From the NCBI GenBank assembly GCA_963931865.1, contig OZ007512.1:9178160-9242159 (forward strand): a stretch of DNA of 64,000 bases, given 5' to 3'. Source of the stretch: Axinella damicornis. Lineage: Eukaryota > Porifera > Demospongiae > Axinellida > Axinellidae. How positions within the stretch are numbered: position 1 is the first letter of the stretch; every line of letters starts with the position of its first letter. This document shows, in pieces, positions 23,953 to 36,917 of this stretch. The notes beneath the pieces are model-generated. The model made no database searches. It was not told the DNA's origin and was given only the letters and a program-made list of their open reading frames with translations. Made by a program: the position numbers and the translations under genes.

Positions 23953-26900
23953 ATGGCCGATGGTGAGTTCAAGGTTGTTTCCCCAAACCCCACCCTCTAG
24001 CATAGTCTGCTTTATTGTCTATGCCTCTAGGCCTTGCGAGGAAAGGGTCTGGTGAGCAATTTCTTGGTTGTACCGAGTAACCAGTATCGATTTCTGAACA
24101 AGCCAATTTGAGCATGTCAGCATGTGCTGCCTCCAATCTCATGTGCTACTATGTGCACCTGGTCTTGTGCCCAGATCCTGATCTGGGCATGAGTGTAGTC
24201 TTGCGGGCCAGCCTCTTGCCACACACTCTCCGCACACCCCATGGTGGGTGTCGTTAGAGGCTGGCCCACGAGACTAACTAGTGCCCTACTCAGAAGTCGT
24301 ATGACCAATGTAATTACTGCTGACACTTCACAACCAAGAAATAGCTCAGTTGCAATGTGCTTGCGGTTTGCATATATCAAGCTTATTACATTCCATAATA
24401 AGGAAGTATGGTGTAACTGAAGCATTTTGTTTCACTAAACAGTGAGCACGGTGCTGTGAAAACTAAGCAGGCATGTCCTACATTACCGTACACTTCTTTG
24501 TAGATCCTGCCCCCAGCTGTCACCTCCAGGGTGCTGGAGCAAGTGTACAGCAGCCCAGTATGGCGTTCTCAAGAGGTAGCTGCCAAGCAATTCCATATTT
24601 GCAACTGGGAGTGGTAATTTGGTGTTTACTGTCTTAAGCTATCACAAGGAGAAGGGCCTGGTCACACTGACATATATGCTGAGTCAGCTGTCTTAGGTAT
24701 TCGAGAAATCATTCGTTGACCATTTCACTATAACTTGCTTGAGTGAGTACTGGGCTGGTTGGAAGCCTTGTGGGCAGCATGGCAGATGGGTGTTCCCTGG
24801 CCAGGGTAGTGTGTTCCTGGCTTCTGTTTGTACTGGAATGGCTGTGGGTGAGTCTAGCTGTAGCTGGTGTCCCAAGATGCTAGAACATTGTCACCTTAGA
24901 CTTTCTTAGGAGCAGAGCATAATATATTTTGACCATATCAGCCTTACGTAGCTAACTGCATCAAGTAGCGGTAGCTACTTGCTGATAGGGTGGACTCACC
25001 AGGATGCCTGGGTACCCTGTGAGTACCTGAGCAGACTCAGATTTCATCCACCAGTTCGTACTTACACCTTGCCTCTTTCTAAGGCTGCTTGTTGGCTCAT
25101 TCCAATTAACGCACATGAAATGTGAAGTCCATGGTGCCATGCAATGACAGAGACCAAAGGGAAGACAAAACATGAATTTCAGCATGTAGGAATAAGTACA
25201 TGATGGCAATCACAATGGTGTGGTGAGAATCTTCATGGGTTGTCATTGCCAGCTGTGCTGCCAATGACAAGCCTGCATGCTGTGATCAAATTGTTTTTGT
25301 AAGTGTTAAGAACATTAACATTACAAGTAGGCTACTAGCTACTGGTTGCCGGTGCAACTCGCTGGTATTGCAAGCTCACCCTTCAGATTGCATCCACCTG
25401 GTCGTGCTTACAGCTCCAAGGTTACCCATTGGCAGCTAGCTTGACAGATAGCCCAATCAACACACACACACACACACAGTTGTTTCATTCCCAGCGAACT
25501 CAGCACGACAACAACAAAAAATCCGCCCACACAGGCAGGGCAAAGTGGCCATGGGCATCATGACGATGTAGTCACAATTTCTGCATACCCTCTACTGATC
25601 CTTGCCTTACTTTTTCTCCCTACCAGTAGTGCACTGTAATACCAGGAGTATAATACATATACACGGTAGTTTCAAATTCTTAATGCTTTTCCAATGAATG
25701 TTATATGTCTTCCCTCCCACAGCTGTGTCAACATATTTAACTCTGAAGGATGTTGAGCATGAGCTAAGGGAGGTGAAAGCTACCGAATGGTACCTATTAG
25801 GACTACAGCTAGACATCACACCAGCCAAACTTAGTGAGATTGAGAAAAACCACTCTGGAGATGCATGGCGCTGTAAGATTGAAGTTCTCGACTGGTGGCT
25901 TCGAAATGCACCAGAAGTATCGTGGAGAAAGTTGGCAGATGCTTTAGAAAAGGCAGGAGGATATACTGTCTTAGAAAAGAGATTGAGACAGAAAATCCCT
26001 CTAAGCGGTAAGAAGCATGCATGCATTCGACTCTGAAAAGTGACCTTAAATTCAGCTGGGTATAAGCAGGCCTGGGTGTGAGAAAGCTTGAGTGAATTGG
26101 CCTGGGTATGAGCAGGCATGGGTGTGAGAAGGCCTGGGTACGATTGGTAGGCTGGGTATGAGAAGGCCTGGGTATGAACAGGCCTGGTGTGAGAAGGCCT
26201 GGGTACGATTAGTATGCCTGAGTGTGAAAAGAGCTGGGCATGAGCAGGCATGGGTACAACAAAGCTTGAGTGCAAGGGGCATGAGAACGCCTGATTGCTG
26301 GTTCATTCCTATTCCTTGGCCTCCAAAATGGTGTGTATGTAATTCCCACAAAATTATTGTGTGCATAATTTCCGTAATGTACATGTATACTGTTTTGTTT
26401 ATTGAAGATGGGGTTACAACTACGAAGTCATTGCCCAACACGAATGGTACAGCAAACAGTGAAGAAACCACTTCCCAACAAAGTTTGGTTGCAAGCAATG
26501 GAAACAGGGGCTTGTACAGTTTGGTTAAAGCTGATCCATATGCTACAGCTAAAGAATTCCATGACAGTGAAGAGGAATTGATCATCGATACACATGACAT
26601 TCGAAGTGAATTCAACATTTTGTTTTCAACAGTGCTTGAGGATCTGGTGAGTAAAGGAGTCGATGTCAGAAGGTTTGCGCTGTTCTTGAAGAAAATTCCC
26701 GGCTATGCTGGCAAACCACTCTTTGCTGCAGAATGTTCCAAACTCGATGAGGCATCAGAGTTGGTCGATGCTTTTGAAATTGTTGGCAACCGCTGCTCCT
26801 GGTTCAACCATTCCTTCCTTGAACAGGTCATTAAAATGTACTGTGAAGGCAATAAGAAAACAGAAAAGGCTCACAAAGCGTTTTGTGCCCACCTTAAAAG

Positions 26901-29900
26901 GTACTGTGAGCATCGCATCAGAAAATGCCCTCTCAAGAATGGGTTTGGATCTGGTGGAAAGAAAGATGTAAAGATCGTCATGAAGGTGGATAGGGAGTGG
27001 GATGATATTCGAATTGAGCAGTTGGAGGAGGTGGTGTTCAACGTTGCCCGGATTTTAAACGTTCGAAGATATCTCCTTATGCTGTCTTCCGTTGAACAGG
27101 GGTGTGTACAGCTGACGTTGGTAGTCCCCAGCTACTTTCCAGATGCAGCGTTCCCCCTCACTTCTGAGCAGGAGGCCGCCATGACGGAAATGGGAGTAAC
27201 TGACCTGCAGTGTGGGAGCTACCACTTCTCTCGCCAGGTATGCAGACCTGTGTATTGAAACCTGGTTGCATTAGAACAGAGCTGAACAAGTGGGTGAGAG
27301 CTAGATACATATATACTAATTTGGCATGTAGTATCCACCCATCAATGTGCACTGTCTAAACCACTAGTGCTATGGTATGGCAATGACCGGCTATGAATAT
27401 AATAAGTCCATTTTTGCATGCAAGGGACTTGATTGCGCATCTGTGGAATAGACGGCGAAGCTACACAGCCATAGGCAATTAGCTACAACTGTTGTATCCG
27501 GTCTGTGGTTAGATATGATAGGGGCCATCCCTACATTTATCAGCAGTTTGATCTTGAAGCCCTCAATGGGAGGAGTGCATTAAATGCCAGAAAGTTTTGT
27601 CCGCGATCGCCTGGATTGCGAATGAACTTATGTTTTTGAACGTTTGTAAGCAGCAGCACAACAATAACTATGGAGGTGCAGCGGACCTTAGGCTTCATAA
27701 ATATCAAGACAGTTCTAGGGCTGCTCCTTGCTGTCAGCGATGAAAGCCAAAGATGGTACACGCAACGTGCAGCGGTAAGCGTTTCAACAAAACTCAGGAA
27801 AACACACCTATGTTCAAAGGAATGGTGTAGAACCTTTATCTAACCTTTGTTTAACTCTGTAGAGCTTCATCGACTTCTCTGAAGCTTCAAACCATGAGTA
27901 AAAAGTTCTCACATGATGCTACTTAATTCTGCAATTAGGGATCATTCAATTTAAGTGCAGCTTCTGGAAGTTGAAGTTGAAGTCCTTCATATCCCGTGGT
28001 CGAATGGTGGCTCTGCCGTAGGTTTGGAATTTATACTTGCTTGCAAAGGGATTCAAACCAGAAGTAAAGTATTGTCACCAAGCTAGCTAACTATGGTAAT
28101 GCACATTCATTGTGTTATTGGTGGACGGATATGCAGTGAAATTCCAGATTTGTGTAACCTAATTCTCAAAGTTAAGTATGCAGCAACGAACTATGTTTTA
28201 GGGTATATTTTCATTAGGTGAGTAAATGGCTATAGTGACGTATTCAAATGTTAAATTGTTATCGTAATTGGGCGAGAGTGAGCAAGTCCCACACTAGTCG
28301 TAGTCTCGCGCACGGCGCTATATGGCGCTGTACAACGTATGTATGTCGATCTGTCTCCCATACTGTAAATCCGGCGCGTGCAATACGAAACATTGCATTC
28401 ATTTCCGGATGTCGTACCGTAAATCTCTGCCGTGCACGAGAGTCTGGCACTGAGACTATGGCGACAACAGATCGATCGTGACCTACCTCTGTACTTCCCC
28501 AGTGGTGACAGCAAAGACGAACACCGCTGGTGGACCTACCTATTCATTGACCTCAGAGCTGTAGCTACGTGTACGTGTCCTGCAGAGCACATGTTGTGCT
28601 GGACCAGTGTGCAGGTATACTAGTGCATACGTGAATGCACGGAGAAGAGCCTCGCGGGAAGCGAGTTAATAGTTGCTGTATTCACAGCCTGGTACATGGT
28701 AAGTATATGCATGTGACTCATCTGTACTCGCCAGACACCTAGCAGGGCCAGGTAAGTATATTTATTAAGAAACCACGACACCCATAATCATTTTTGGAGC
28801 TACAACTCTGTATTATAAGTAGCAGCAGATACCATATAATTATTGTAAAGGATGACATTCGCTGCGTGAGTGCCCCCGCGCACTTGGAGTTAGTGTGAGT
28901 TCACCCCCGCGCACTTGCTTGCACACTGCGTATGAGTGACGTCCTTACTGCATTCCTGAGCGTTACAAACATATATTATACGGTAGCTCAGATTCGACTG
29001 CCCTGCTGCATGATTAGTTGCCTCGCTTCCCACTCGGCAATTATCTATGGCAGCATGCATAGCTATAGGTTTTTGTTTAATACCCGCCATATCGCCGCTA
29101 GACTGCTTCAGCTAGCCTCACTCTGTGTTGTACATATGCGACAGTGTACTTTTGGTGTGATATTCTGTGACCTGAGCTGTTCTCATGTAGTATGCTAATT
29201 TTGCACATGCACTCGCTCACGCTCGCCCCACAATGTCACACATTCCACTAGTATTTAGTCTTGTTCCCAGGCCCATCCCACCCCCAAGAAAGAAGGTCCT
29301 GGTATCCGCTGTTTGCACAATAAGTTTAATTTCGCACAAATCTTGGGGTATAACACAGAAATTTGACTCAAGCACGGCACATTCTTAGCTGGGAGGCATG
29401 AACGTCTGTCTGGGCATGAGACTAGTCCTTAATGGGCATGCATACTTCGGGGATCATGTGATATCTACTGCACTGATTAACCCTTTGAACGCGATCATTA
29501 ATATTCATGAACTTCCGGTCATGCGACTCCTGATCAATTTATTGCCTTGGTTACACATCTCTAAGGCTTCTCGCCGTTTAACTTAAGATCGCTGTGTAGA
29601 CTTTAACTTTGGAGGCTAAGAACTATCGAAGTGTAGTTAATTTGCATGCTAAGGGCGTCATTGAGCCCCAACTACCGTTATATGGCTGCTAGGCCAAGTT
29701 ATACTCAGCGCTCACCTTGGAACTCTCCCTGCCCTGGTACTAAAGGTGTTTTCCAAAAGGCAGGTGGCTTCCAGGTAAGTGAGTAGTATCTTATGACTTC
29801 CCACCTCGGTGAAAAAGGACTTCTCTCTTACAAGAAAGCAAGAAACAAACCCCTTACACACCTGGATTTCGTCCACAGTCTAACTAACACCTTGGCGATA

Positions 29901-30285
29901 GTATTAAATGAAGGCACTATAATTGACTTGACCCTGAAAGTGCATGGGCAAGACAGAATAAAGACCAGAAGTCTTGTGTAGGGTCTACAGTCTCAAGTGG
30001 TGTTACTGTAGTCTCATTCCCGGGTCTGGAAACGAGACTCTGGGAACGAGACTATAGTGTTGCTGTTGTTTACACATCTCAATGAATTCCCATGCCTTAC
30101 TTGCCCTGTGTTCTCCATCACCTTCCTTCCTTCCCTAGGAGAGTGCCATAGAGCAAAACAGGATATTTCTGGCCTCATGTCAGCGTATGGAAGGTAGGCT
30201 AGTACATTGTGGGGATGGCTGATAATTACTGAAACTCAGTAGCGCATATGCTTTTAGGGCGATAGCTAGTGTGTGTGTGTGTGTA

Positions 30286-30335
<50 letters not shown>

Positions 30336-33300
30336 GAATCCAGAGAAAGATTTCTGGGACCAGTGTGTGAAGTGAGGCTATTACACGTAGCTCCGTATAT
30401 GAAGTTTCTACTCAAACCAAACTCACAAATGTAGGCTGGATTGATTGCAGTGGCTATGTGAGTGCGTGTTTTATTGTTGGTTGTAGGAACTGTCATGTCC
30501 AAGTGCTTATGTATTCTAGCCTCATTCCCAGTCCCTGCCCCAGCTTAATTTGGTCGCTTACAAAAGCTGGGATGGGGCCTGGGAATGAGGCTAGGTAATA
30601 ACCACTGTGGTTGGCCCCAAACACCTTTGAGATTAATTTTTGACTACCTCTCACTCTATACTACATATCCGTGTAAGAGACAACGCATCACAGTCTTGTG
30701 ATTCTACTGCTGGGCAATATTGAAAACATACCATCACGATATTGTTTCCACACCTGCATGGAATCACGAACATATGTGAGTAAAGCTACAGTTCATGGTT
30801 AGGGGATACTTGAAAACCCATGTTGTTACACTCCTGGTAGGGGAAAAATTGTGCCGCGTAAATAATTACACTCCTGGTAGGGGAAAAATTGTGCTGCATA
30901 AACTAATTAATGTAAATAATTAACCTTTGACTACCTTAGGAATGGCCTACAAAGAAGCTGCCTTCACCGTTGTGATCGCTATCATGCAGTGACCCAAGCG
31001 TACAATTTTGGTGGTGAAACTCACCTTGGTGCTGGAGATACAAGCGCTTTTGTCGTGCCATCGGCCGCCATTGCTCGAGTGCTATCTTTGACTTTTGCTG
31101 CCACTACACCTCTCATGAAAATCCCACAAAGATTCTGACCACACAGTCGTGATCGCTCTTGTTCACTGACGCTTACATCCCCAAACTCACCGTACTGGCG
31201 AAGTTGTGAGCGGTGTAATAATTTCTTGTCTTCCCTTTGGCCGCCATTGCTAGCTATCGACTGAGCGTGGTTACCACGTGGCATGTGTGTTAATTGGAAC
31301 GATCTGCGATACCTCGCTTGCGCTACCAGGGTTGCAACGGCTACCAGGAGTGCGGTTGCCCCTCGATAAATAATTAATTAAGTAATGAATAACTTGTTGG
31401 AGAGATAGGAATAGCCTACAAAGATTCTGACTACATCGTTGTGATTGCTACCATGCAGTAAACCAATCACACAATTTTGTTGCAAAAACTCACCTTGGTG
31501 GTGAAGATACAAGTGCCATTGCTCGATCGCTCTCTTCGAAGTTCATTGCCAGTATAGCTGTTACGAAGGTCCCACAAAGATTCTTACCACACAGGTGTGA
31601 TCACTGTCGTTCACTGACACTCACGTGCCGAAACTCACCGTGCTGGCGAAGTTGTGAGTGCTGTAATAAGTTTTTGCCTTCCCTTTGGATGCCATTGCTG
31701 ACTCGATCGATCGAGCATGGTCCTCATGTGACATGTGCATTAATTGGAGTGAGCTGCAATACCTAGCTTGCGTGTCCAGTGAGTTGCAACCAGGTGGGCT
31801 ACCAGGAGTGCGGTTGTCCCTCGAATGCAACTAAAATTTCAACATTTTAATTCAACATCCTGTAAGAATGTATACTGTGTAACTGTTAATGGTCCATAAT
31901 ATAATTATTGTCACAGTGATTATCTCGATATCAATACATACAAGTCCCGTATATTATTGTGAATCATAGTTGCACATTATTAGGTGCATGTGCCTATAAC
32001 TCCACAGGAAGGAATGACATTCGTCGAATAGGAAGTACACTTCAATTCGAATTATAGCTTTTTCCATTCCGTAGGATCGAAAATGGCAGAGTTTCTCGAA
32101 GAAGACTGCAGCGCTTAACAGTGAATACCTGGGATGAGAGTTGAACCTGCGCCTAACAGTGGATATGCGCCTACCTTATCTAGTGGTAGAAATTCAATTC
32201 CTGGAATTTCCACTAATCCAATTAAGCATAGCTCAGGACGCTGATTATTCCAATGTACCCATGCCAGGAAATGTTCTTATCCAAACAACACAGTTCCATT
32301 TACAAAATACACTATTCATAGTCAGTTGTGATTGGGTCCAAATGCACTGCGTGGCATTGCAGATGATGCCTATTTCCTGGAATACAACAGTCCTTGGTCA
32401 CAAACGAGTTCTCTCAAAATTCAGCCCTTGGGTCACTATAGCCACGCCCAAAATGCAGCGGCACTGTGTGGCATGGCAGTGAGATAGTGTAGTCACAACA
32501 GTCACAAACGTGGAATGCCAGGTGTGGCAGTGGCAGTTGATGTCCATGTTCCTGGAATAATGCTCGAAATGTAGCACATTGCATACACCCAGTTCCTGGA
32601 ATAGTGCAGCTACAACAGTCACAAACACTCGAAATGCAGTACTGGGATGGCAGGTAGATGCCCATTTCCTGGAATAACAAATGATTTCTCTCCAAATGCA
32701 GCCGACAATTTCTATCTATTACAACTTCTATCTATTACAACGATCTATCCAATCTAGCGATACAAATTCATTTCCTGGAATTTCTATGATTCCAATCCTA
32801 CGGTAGTGGATTTCGTTTTTATACCGTTTTATTAGCATAAATACGGTATAAGTGAGCTGCGCGTAATAACGCAAGACTACGATATTGAAATATTGCCCAG
32901 CAGTACGTGATTCCTTACAATAGGGTACCATGCATGCACTCCTCACGTCAACCTAAGCAGAACCCAACCTGCACACACTCACTGCTTCATACTTTACACT
33001 GCCTTTGTCCTCCTATAGCGGTGATGATGTATGCGAAAACGGGTGAACACGTGATCACTGATCAGTCACCTTTTCTCTGTGTTGGTAACCATGCCCCACT
33101 CTCCCCAGAAGATCAGACTTCATTTCATCGGCTCAGATTGACAAAGTCCATTAGTGATGGTGAGTAGGGGAAGGGGAGGAAGAGTACCAAGATAGACCCA
33201 GCATGCCATGGATTCAGCTAGCAAAACAAGGAGGGGGTAGGGAACTGCAGGGGGCTTGATCAACATGGAGGACATATCATGGGTGTGAGACATACAGATA

Positions 33301-36087
33301 CGAGACAAAGTTCATGAACAAGAATAGGAAGTGCATTCCTGATTCTCAAGGTCAGGTATCCAGCAATAAAAAATAAGTTTATGGTTTCTTTTGTTACGGG
33401 GTGGTTATAGTAATGAATTCAAATGATACAAATACCGTAGTCGCGCGTTATTAGGCGCATGTGCCTATAACTCCACAGGAAGGAAATATGCGCCTATAAG
33501 CGAGATGCGCCTAATAACGAATATTTTAATAATGACATTCCTCGAATAGGAAGTGCACTTCAATTGGAATTATAGCTGTTTTCCACTCCGTATGATCGAA
33601 AACGGTCGAGTTTCTGAAAGAAGACTGCAGCGCTTAACAGCGAGTACCTGGGACGAGAGTTGAACCTGCGCCTAACAGCGAATATGCGCCTATAAGTGAG
33701 CTGCGCCTAATAACGCGCGACTACGGTAGTGTAATCACTGAGATCACTTGTCCATTCTCCATAAGACATACTACTCCCTCCATCGTGAAGAGGAGGATGT
33801 GTCAAGCTACTGTGCTAGACCTGTTCTTAAGGAAGTTTCCAGCTGATACTTTCTCCGGCATCTTTGCGGAGTTCAAGGTTCAGAGGTCACGCGTGTCACT
33901 AGTGCACTAGTCTAGTCCCGCCTCTCAAACTTCCCACTTCCACAACGCACTCACATAATTATCTTAATGGTATTGATATATCCGTCACGCTTAAATTTCC
34001 GTCACACTTTAATTTCTTGGGGGCAGTTTCTGCGCTCTTGCCCCCAGACTACTGGTATACGTTTTGGAGGTGCGTGCACACATGTAGGCACTGCAGTGTG
34101 GACCATTGCTGGCACTATACAATGGAACCGGAGCTAGCTGTCCCCGCTCGACCCCTCCATGGTGTGAACTAGGCGAGGTCTGCCGGTAGTATGATGCATA
34201 TTGCGAGAATGTCTTGCTGCTAAGAACCGTTTGCCACAATGAGCTAACTCTGCGTGCGCTAGGCAAAGGATGCAGAACCTTGCTAACGCATGCGTCCTCC
34301 TTGAGGGGACGATTTCCATCTTCTAGTCGCTCGCAACTGCTCACAAAACCGTGCCTGTTTATGTGAATGCGTATTGCAAGCACACGCACGAGGCAAAGAT
34401 TTTTTACTGGGTGGGTGTGTCCAGGCTGATGAACTGCCCCTGTAATCGAGCAGTTCAAGCTCCTAGCACACAACCGAATGGAGAGGTGTGGTGCACAGTG
34501 CACAGGGTGTGTCCAGTAACCCTTGGACACATTTTCTGTGCATGTGACTATGCGCTGTGCTCGAGCGGAAATGACTGTATAATTTGTTGTACATTGTTAA
34601 CCTCAACGGCCTCATTCCCACGTCAACATGACCTGGGAGCGAAGGTAAACCTATAAGTAACAACGAGAAGAGAAGCTACAGTGTGCCTTGAAGACGCTTA
34701 GTTTGGGAAGGCTTCCAGTTGGAATACATGGTAGCATGCACTGGCTTCTCCACCATTCTGCATAGTTGCTCCTTCAAGAGGCCGGCATATTTTGGCATCT
34801 ACTCCACTAGCACTTTCAATTTTGTGCGCAAAGACTACTGGGAACACTTTTCAGTACAGAAAACAGATTCAGCTACGCATGTATGTTAATTGGCATTGTC
34901 CAACCTCCTCTGGCATACAATGTGAGGAGATTAAAACTGATAATGATTATGTTCACTGTAGCTGTAATTAATTTTAATTCCTTTTAGGTACAATGGAAAC
35001 CGATAACTATCGACCACCTACTAGGAGAGGGAAAATGGAGGTGGTGCAAGTAACAAAGAGAGTTCCAAACCGACTGCAGGCACAGGGAGTACTCACATCA
35101 GTGAAATACTTTGAAAGCATGCAGAGAATTCGAAATTGTCTTCACACTGGTAGTTGGCATGAAGCTGCCAGAATAGTTGCTGCATGCCGTACAGCAGCAG
35201 TTCATGTAGAACTTAAAGTTGCCGTCCTACTTCAGAATTGTGTTTGCCTCGATATCGTGAATACCAATCGGCAAACCTTTCTCAATCATGTTGATGAAGC
35301 TATGAAGTTGTGTTCTGAGATAACTACAGACAATTATGTGTGTCTTAGAGGAAGATGTGAGTTGGTTTTAGCTGTGTTCTACTGGCATAGGAATGACAAT
35401 GACAAAGCCTTGGAACATATAAGGAAGGCAATGGAGATTCAGTATAATCTTGCGGCAGGAGAGGATACAGCACTTACCAACTATTCTCATGCCTGTATGC
35501 TACTCACTCGGAAGAACTCCGTGGAAGAAACTAAGAAGACAGAACTTGCTCTCGAATATGCAATTACTCACTGTAGAACTGGTGATTATGGATTAAAAGA
35601 TTCCTACCCCCTCATCCGGTTGGCTCAATTGCACCTTGGGTCATATCCATCACACAGATGTGGCAGAAACGATGATCCTGACAGTATTATGAAAGCCAGG
35701 AGTTCATTGCAAGCAGTCAGCATGGAGCATCTATCCTCCAGGACAAGGTGTATATATTTATCGACTATCTCCGTCCTTTGTAGATATACCAGGGACCTGC
35801 ATCAAGCCAATTATTATGCTACATTGGCAAACAATATAGCCGAAGCTTATGGATATCGATTTGAAACCTTTCCTGCAAAAGAGAGACTTCATCGGAGTGA
35901 TGCTCCAACTCCAGAACATAGGATCGATGCTGAAATACCAGAACATGCGAATGAGGCAGCAACTCCGCAACATGCCAGTGATGCAATTCCAGAACATGCA
36001 AATCCCCCTTCTGTACTTCCTTTTGCATGGGGAATGTGGGAATGGAGAGAATGTTCGTCTGCTAACCTTCCTATGCTCAAGACTTAA
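23953..36087 (+). CDS. Death-domain protein with TPR-like C-terminal region, six exons, 806 residues
   Basis: Probable cytosolic adaptor or sensor in an innate immune or cell-death pathway; partners unknown. Exons: 23953-23962 (ATGGCCGATG), 25723-26007, 26408-27237, 30139-30193, 33019-33159, 34988-36087. All borders are GT/AG and phases match at every junction (1,1,0,1,1), giving 807 codons including TAA. Residues ~4-98 form a Death domain (LKDVEHELREVKATEWYLLG, ending VLEKRLRQKI). Exon 3 carries a Ser/Thr-rich linker, a helical block and a segment with CVQLTLVVPSYFP and PLTSEQEAAMTEMG, which I recall from other sponge Death-domain proteins. The last exon is helical with TPR-like spacing (AVFYWHRNDNDKALEHIRKA) and ends in four ~9-residue PEHANEA-type repeats. 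There is no NACHT or protease domain. Additional small exons in the long introns cannot be excluded. Confidence 0.8.
26055..26275. repeat. Intronic minisatellite, gcctgggtatgagaag type
   Basis: About eight imperfect units of gcctgggtatgagaag and gcatgggtgtgagaag type lie in intron 2 of the Death-domain gene. Minus-strand frames here read a repetitive Pro/Ser/His peptide and are not genes. Confidence 0.75.
30008..30056. repeat. Foldback of the tagcctcgttcccaggc family
   Basis: Arms tagtctcattcccgggtct and the complement of ctgggaacgagacta, with an internal extra half-site. It sits in intron 3 of the Death-domain gene, about 80 bp before the small fourth exon. Confidence 0.65.
30270..30332. 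repeat. (GT)n(GA)n compound microsatellite
   Basis: About 35 bp of GT followed by about 26 bp of GA, in the intron after exon 4 of the Death-domain gene. Confidence 0.9.
30519..30593. repeat. Foldback of the tagcctcattcccag family
   Basis: Arms tagcctcattcccagtccc and the complement of ggcctgggaatgaggcta, with inner arms ccccagctt and aagctggg. Intronic. Confidence 0.75.
30951..31825. repeat. Tandem ~420-bp duplication with nested ~190-bp halves
   Basis: Copy 1 (about 30951-31372) and copy 2 (about 31408-31825) share the edge cctacaaag, an internal caccttggtg, and the end aggagtgcggttg. Each copy also has two related halves, the second starting cccacaaagattct. Copies are diverged by substitutions. 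No coding frame is conserved. Confidence 0.75.
31978..32882. mobile_element. Old MITE split by a nested insertion
   Basis: The flanks match the intact MITE at 33435-33726 (ttattaggtgcatgtgccta at the left; ataagtgagctgcgcgtaat at the right), but about 650 bp (roughly 32172-32818) interrupt it. The insert has inverted ends containing attcctggaatttc and several internal cctggaata-type repeats, so it is itself a repeat element. The intact copy gives the order of events: MITE first, insertion later. Confidence 0.6.
33435..33726. mobile_element. TA-flanked MITE (Tc1/mariner-type)
   Basis: The ends ccgtagtcgcgcgttattag and its complement are flanked by TA on both sides (33433-33434 and 33727-33728). 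It is about 292 bp, non-coding, and lies in the last intron of the Death-domain gene. A degraded sister is at 31978-32882. Confidence 0.8.
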
Positions 36088-36198
36088 AAATAGGTATGAA
36101 CCACATAATTTATTTTTTTTGCAAACATGTAACTACTAATCCCCTAAACAGATATAGACTAACACATCACTACATTTTCGCTCTAGCTATAATATTAT

Positions 36199-36899
36199 TA
36201 GAGCTGAGCGATAATATCGATAACGCGATAATCGCGATAATTTTGTCTTATCGCGATATGTCTTTAAATAATCACGATCGCGATAATCTGCGCATGCGCA
36301 GACAGCCATCTGCACGTGTATCTTTTTCGCACTTGCGCGCAGCTATAACTGCCAGATGTCTGAGACCACGGAACTTCTACCCTTGGAAGGAGCCACGAGC
36401 AAGGTTTGGGAGTAAGCACTGTGGAAAGCATGTGAAGTATAACGGGAATACGACGAACTTACGAGTTCATATCCGAGACACTCATTCTAAAGTATACAGG
36501 GTCCGGGATCTACTGTAGTCTGAGAAAGAGAAGACAGCTGCTTCTAAGGTACGCGCGGAACGCCAGCAGCCTACCCTTGCTCAGGTATATGAGCGTAGTG
36601 AAGTATTCCCCCGACAGTCGCCGCGATGGAATCAGCTCACCGACGCTCTATGCTATTTTATCGCTCGGTAGAAATCTTAAGTAGGATACTAGGACAGTAG
36701 GAGTAACAATAAGTTAGCTTTAATGTTTTCTACTCAAATTTGCTGTTGTTCAACTGACTCATTATTGTATTAGTGAACTGTTGGTAAAGTATTAGTGCAC
36801 TGTTGGTAAATTTTAAATTATTATCGTGATATTATCGTTATCGTGATAATTTTCTTACAAATCGATCGTGATATGATATTTCAATATCGCTCAGCTCTA
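36199..36899 (+). mobile_element. hAT element with BED-type zinc finger, 8-bp target duplication
   Basis: Inverted ends tagagctgagcgata and tatcgctcagctcta are flanked by the perfect 8-bp duplication aatattat (36191-36198 and 36900-36907), the hAT hallmark. A frame at about 36297-36518 encodes a BED finger core (CGKHVKYNGNTTNL, then HIRDTH), but the first cysteine of the C-x2-C pair appears to be serine and the catalytic body is absent. This is an internally deleted, non-autonomous copy about 110 bp past the Death-domain stop codon. Confidence 0.88.
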
Positions 36900-36917
36900 A
36901 ATATTATACATAATATA

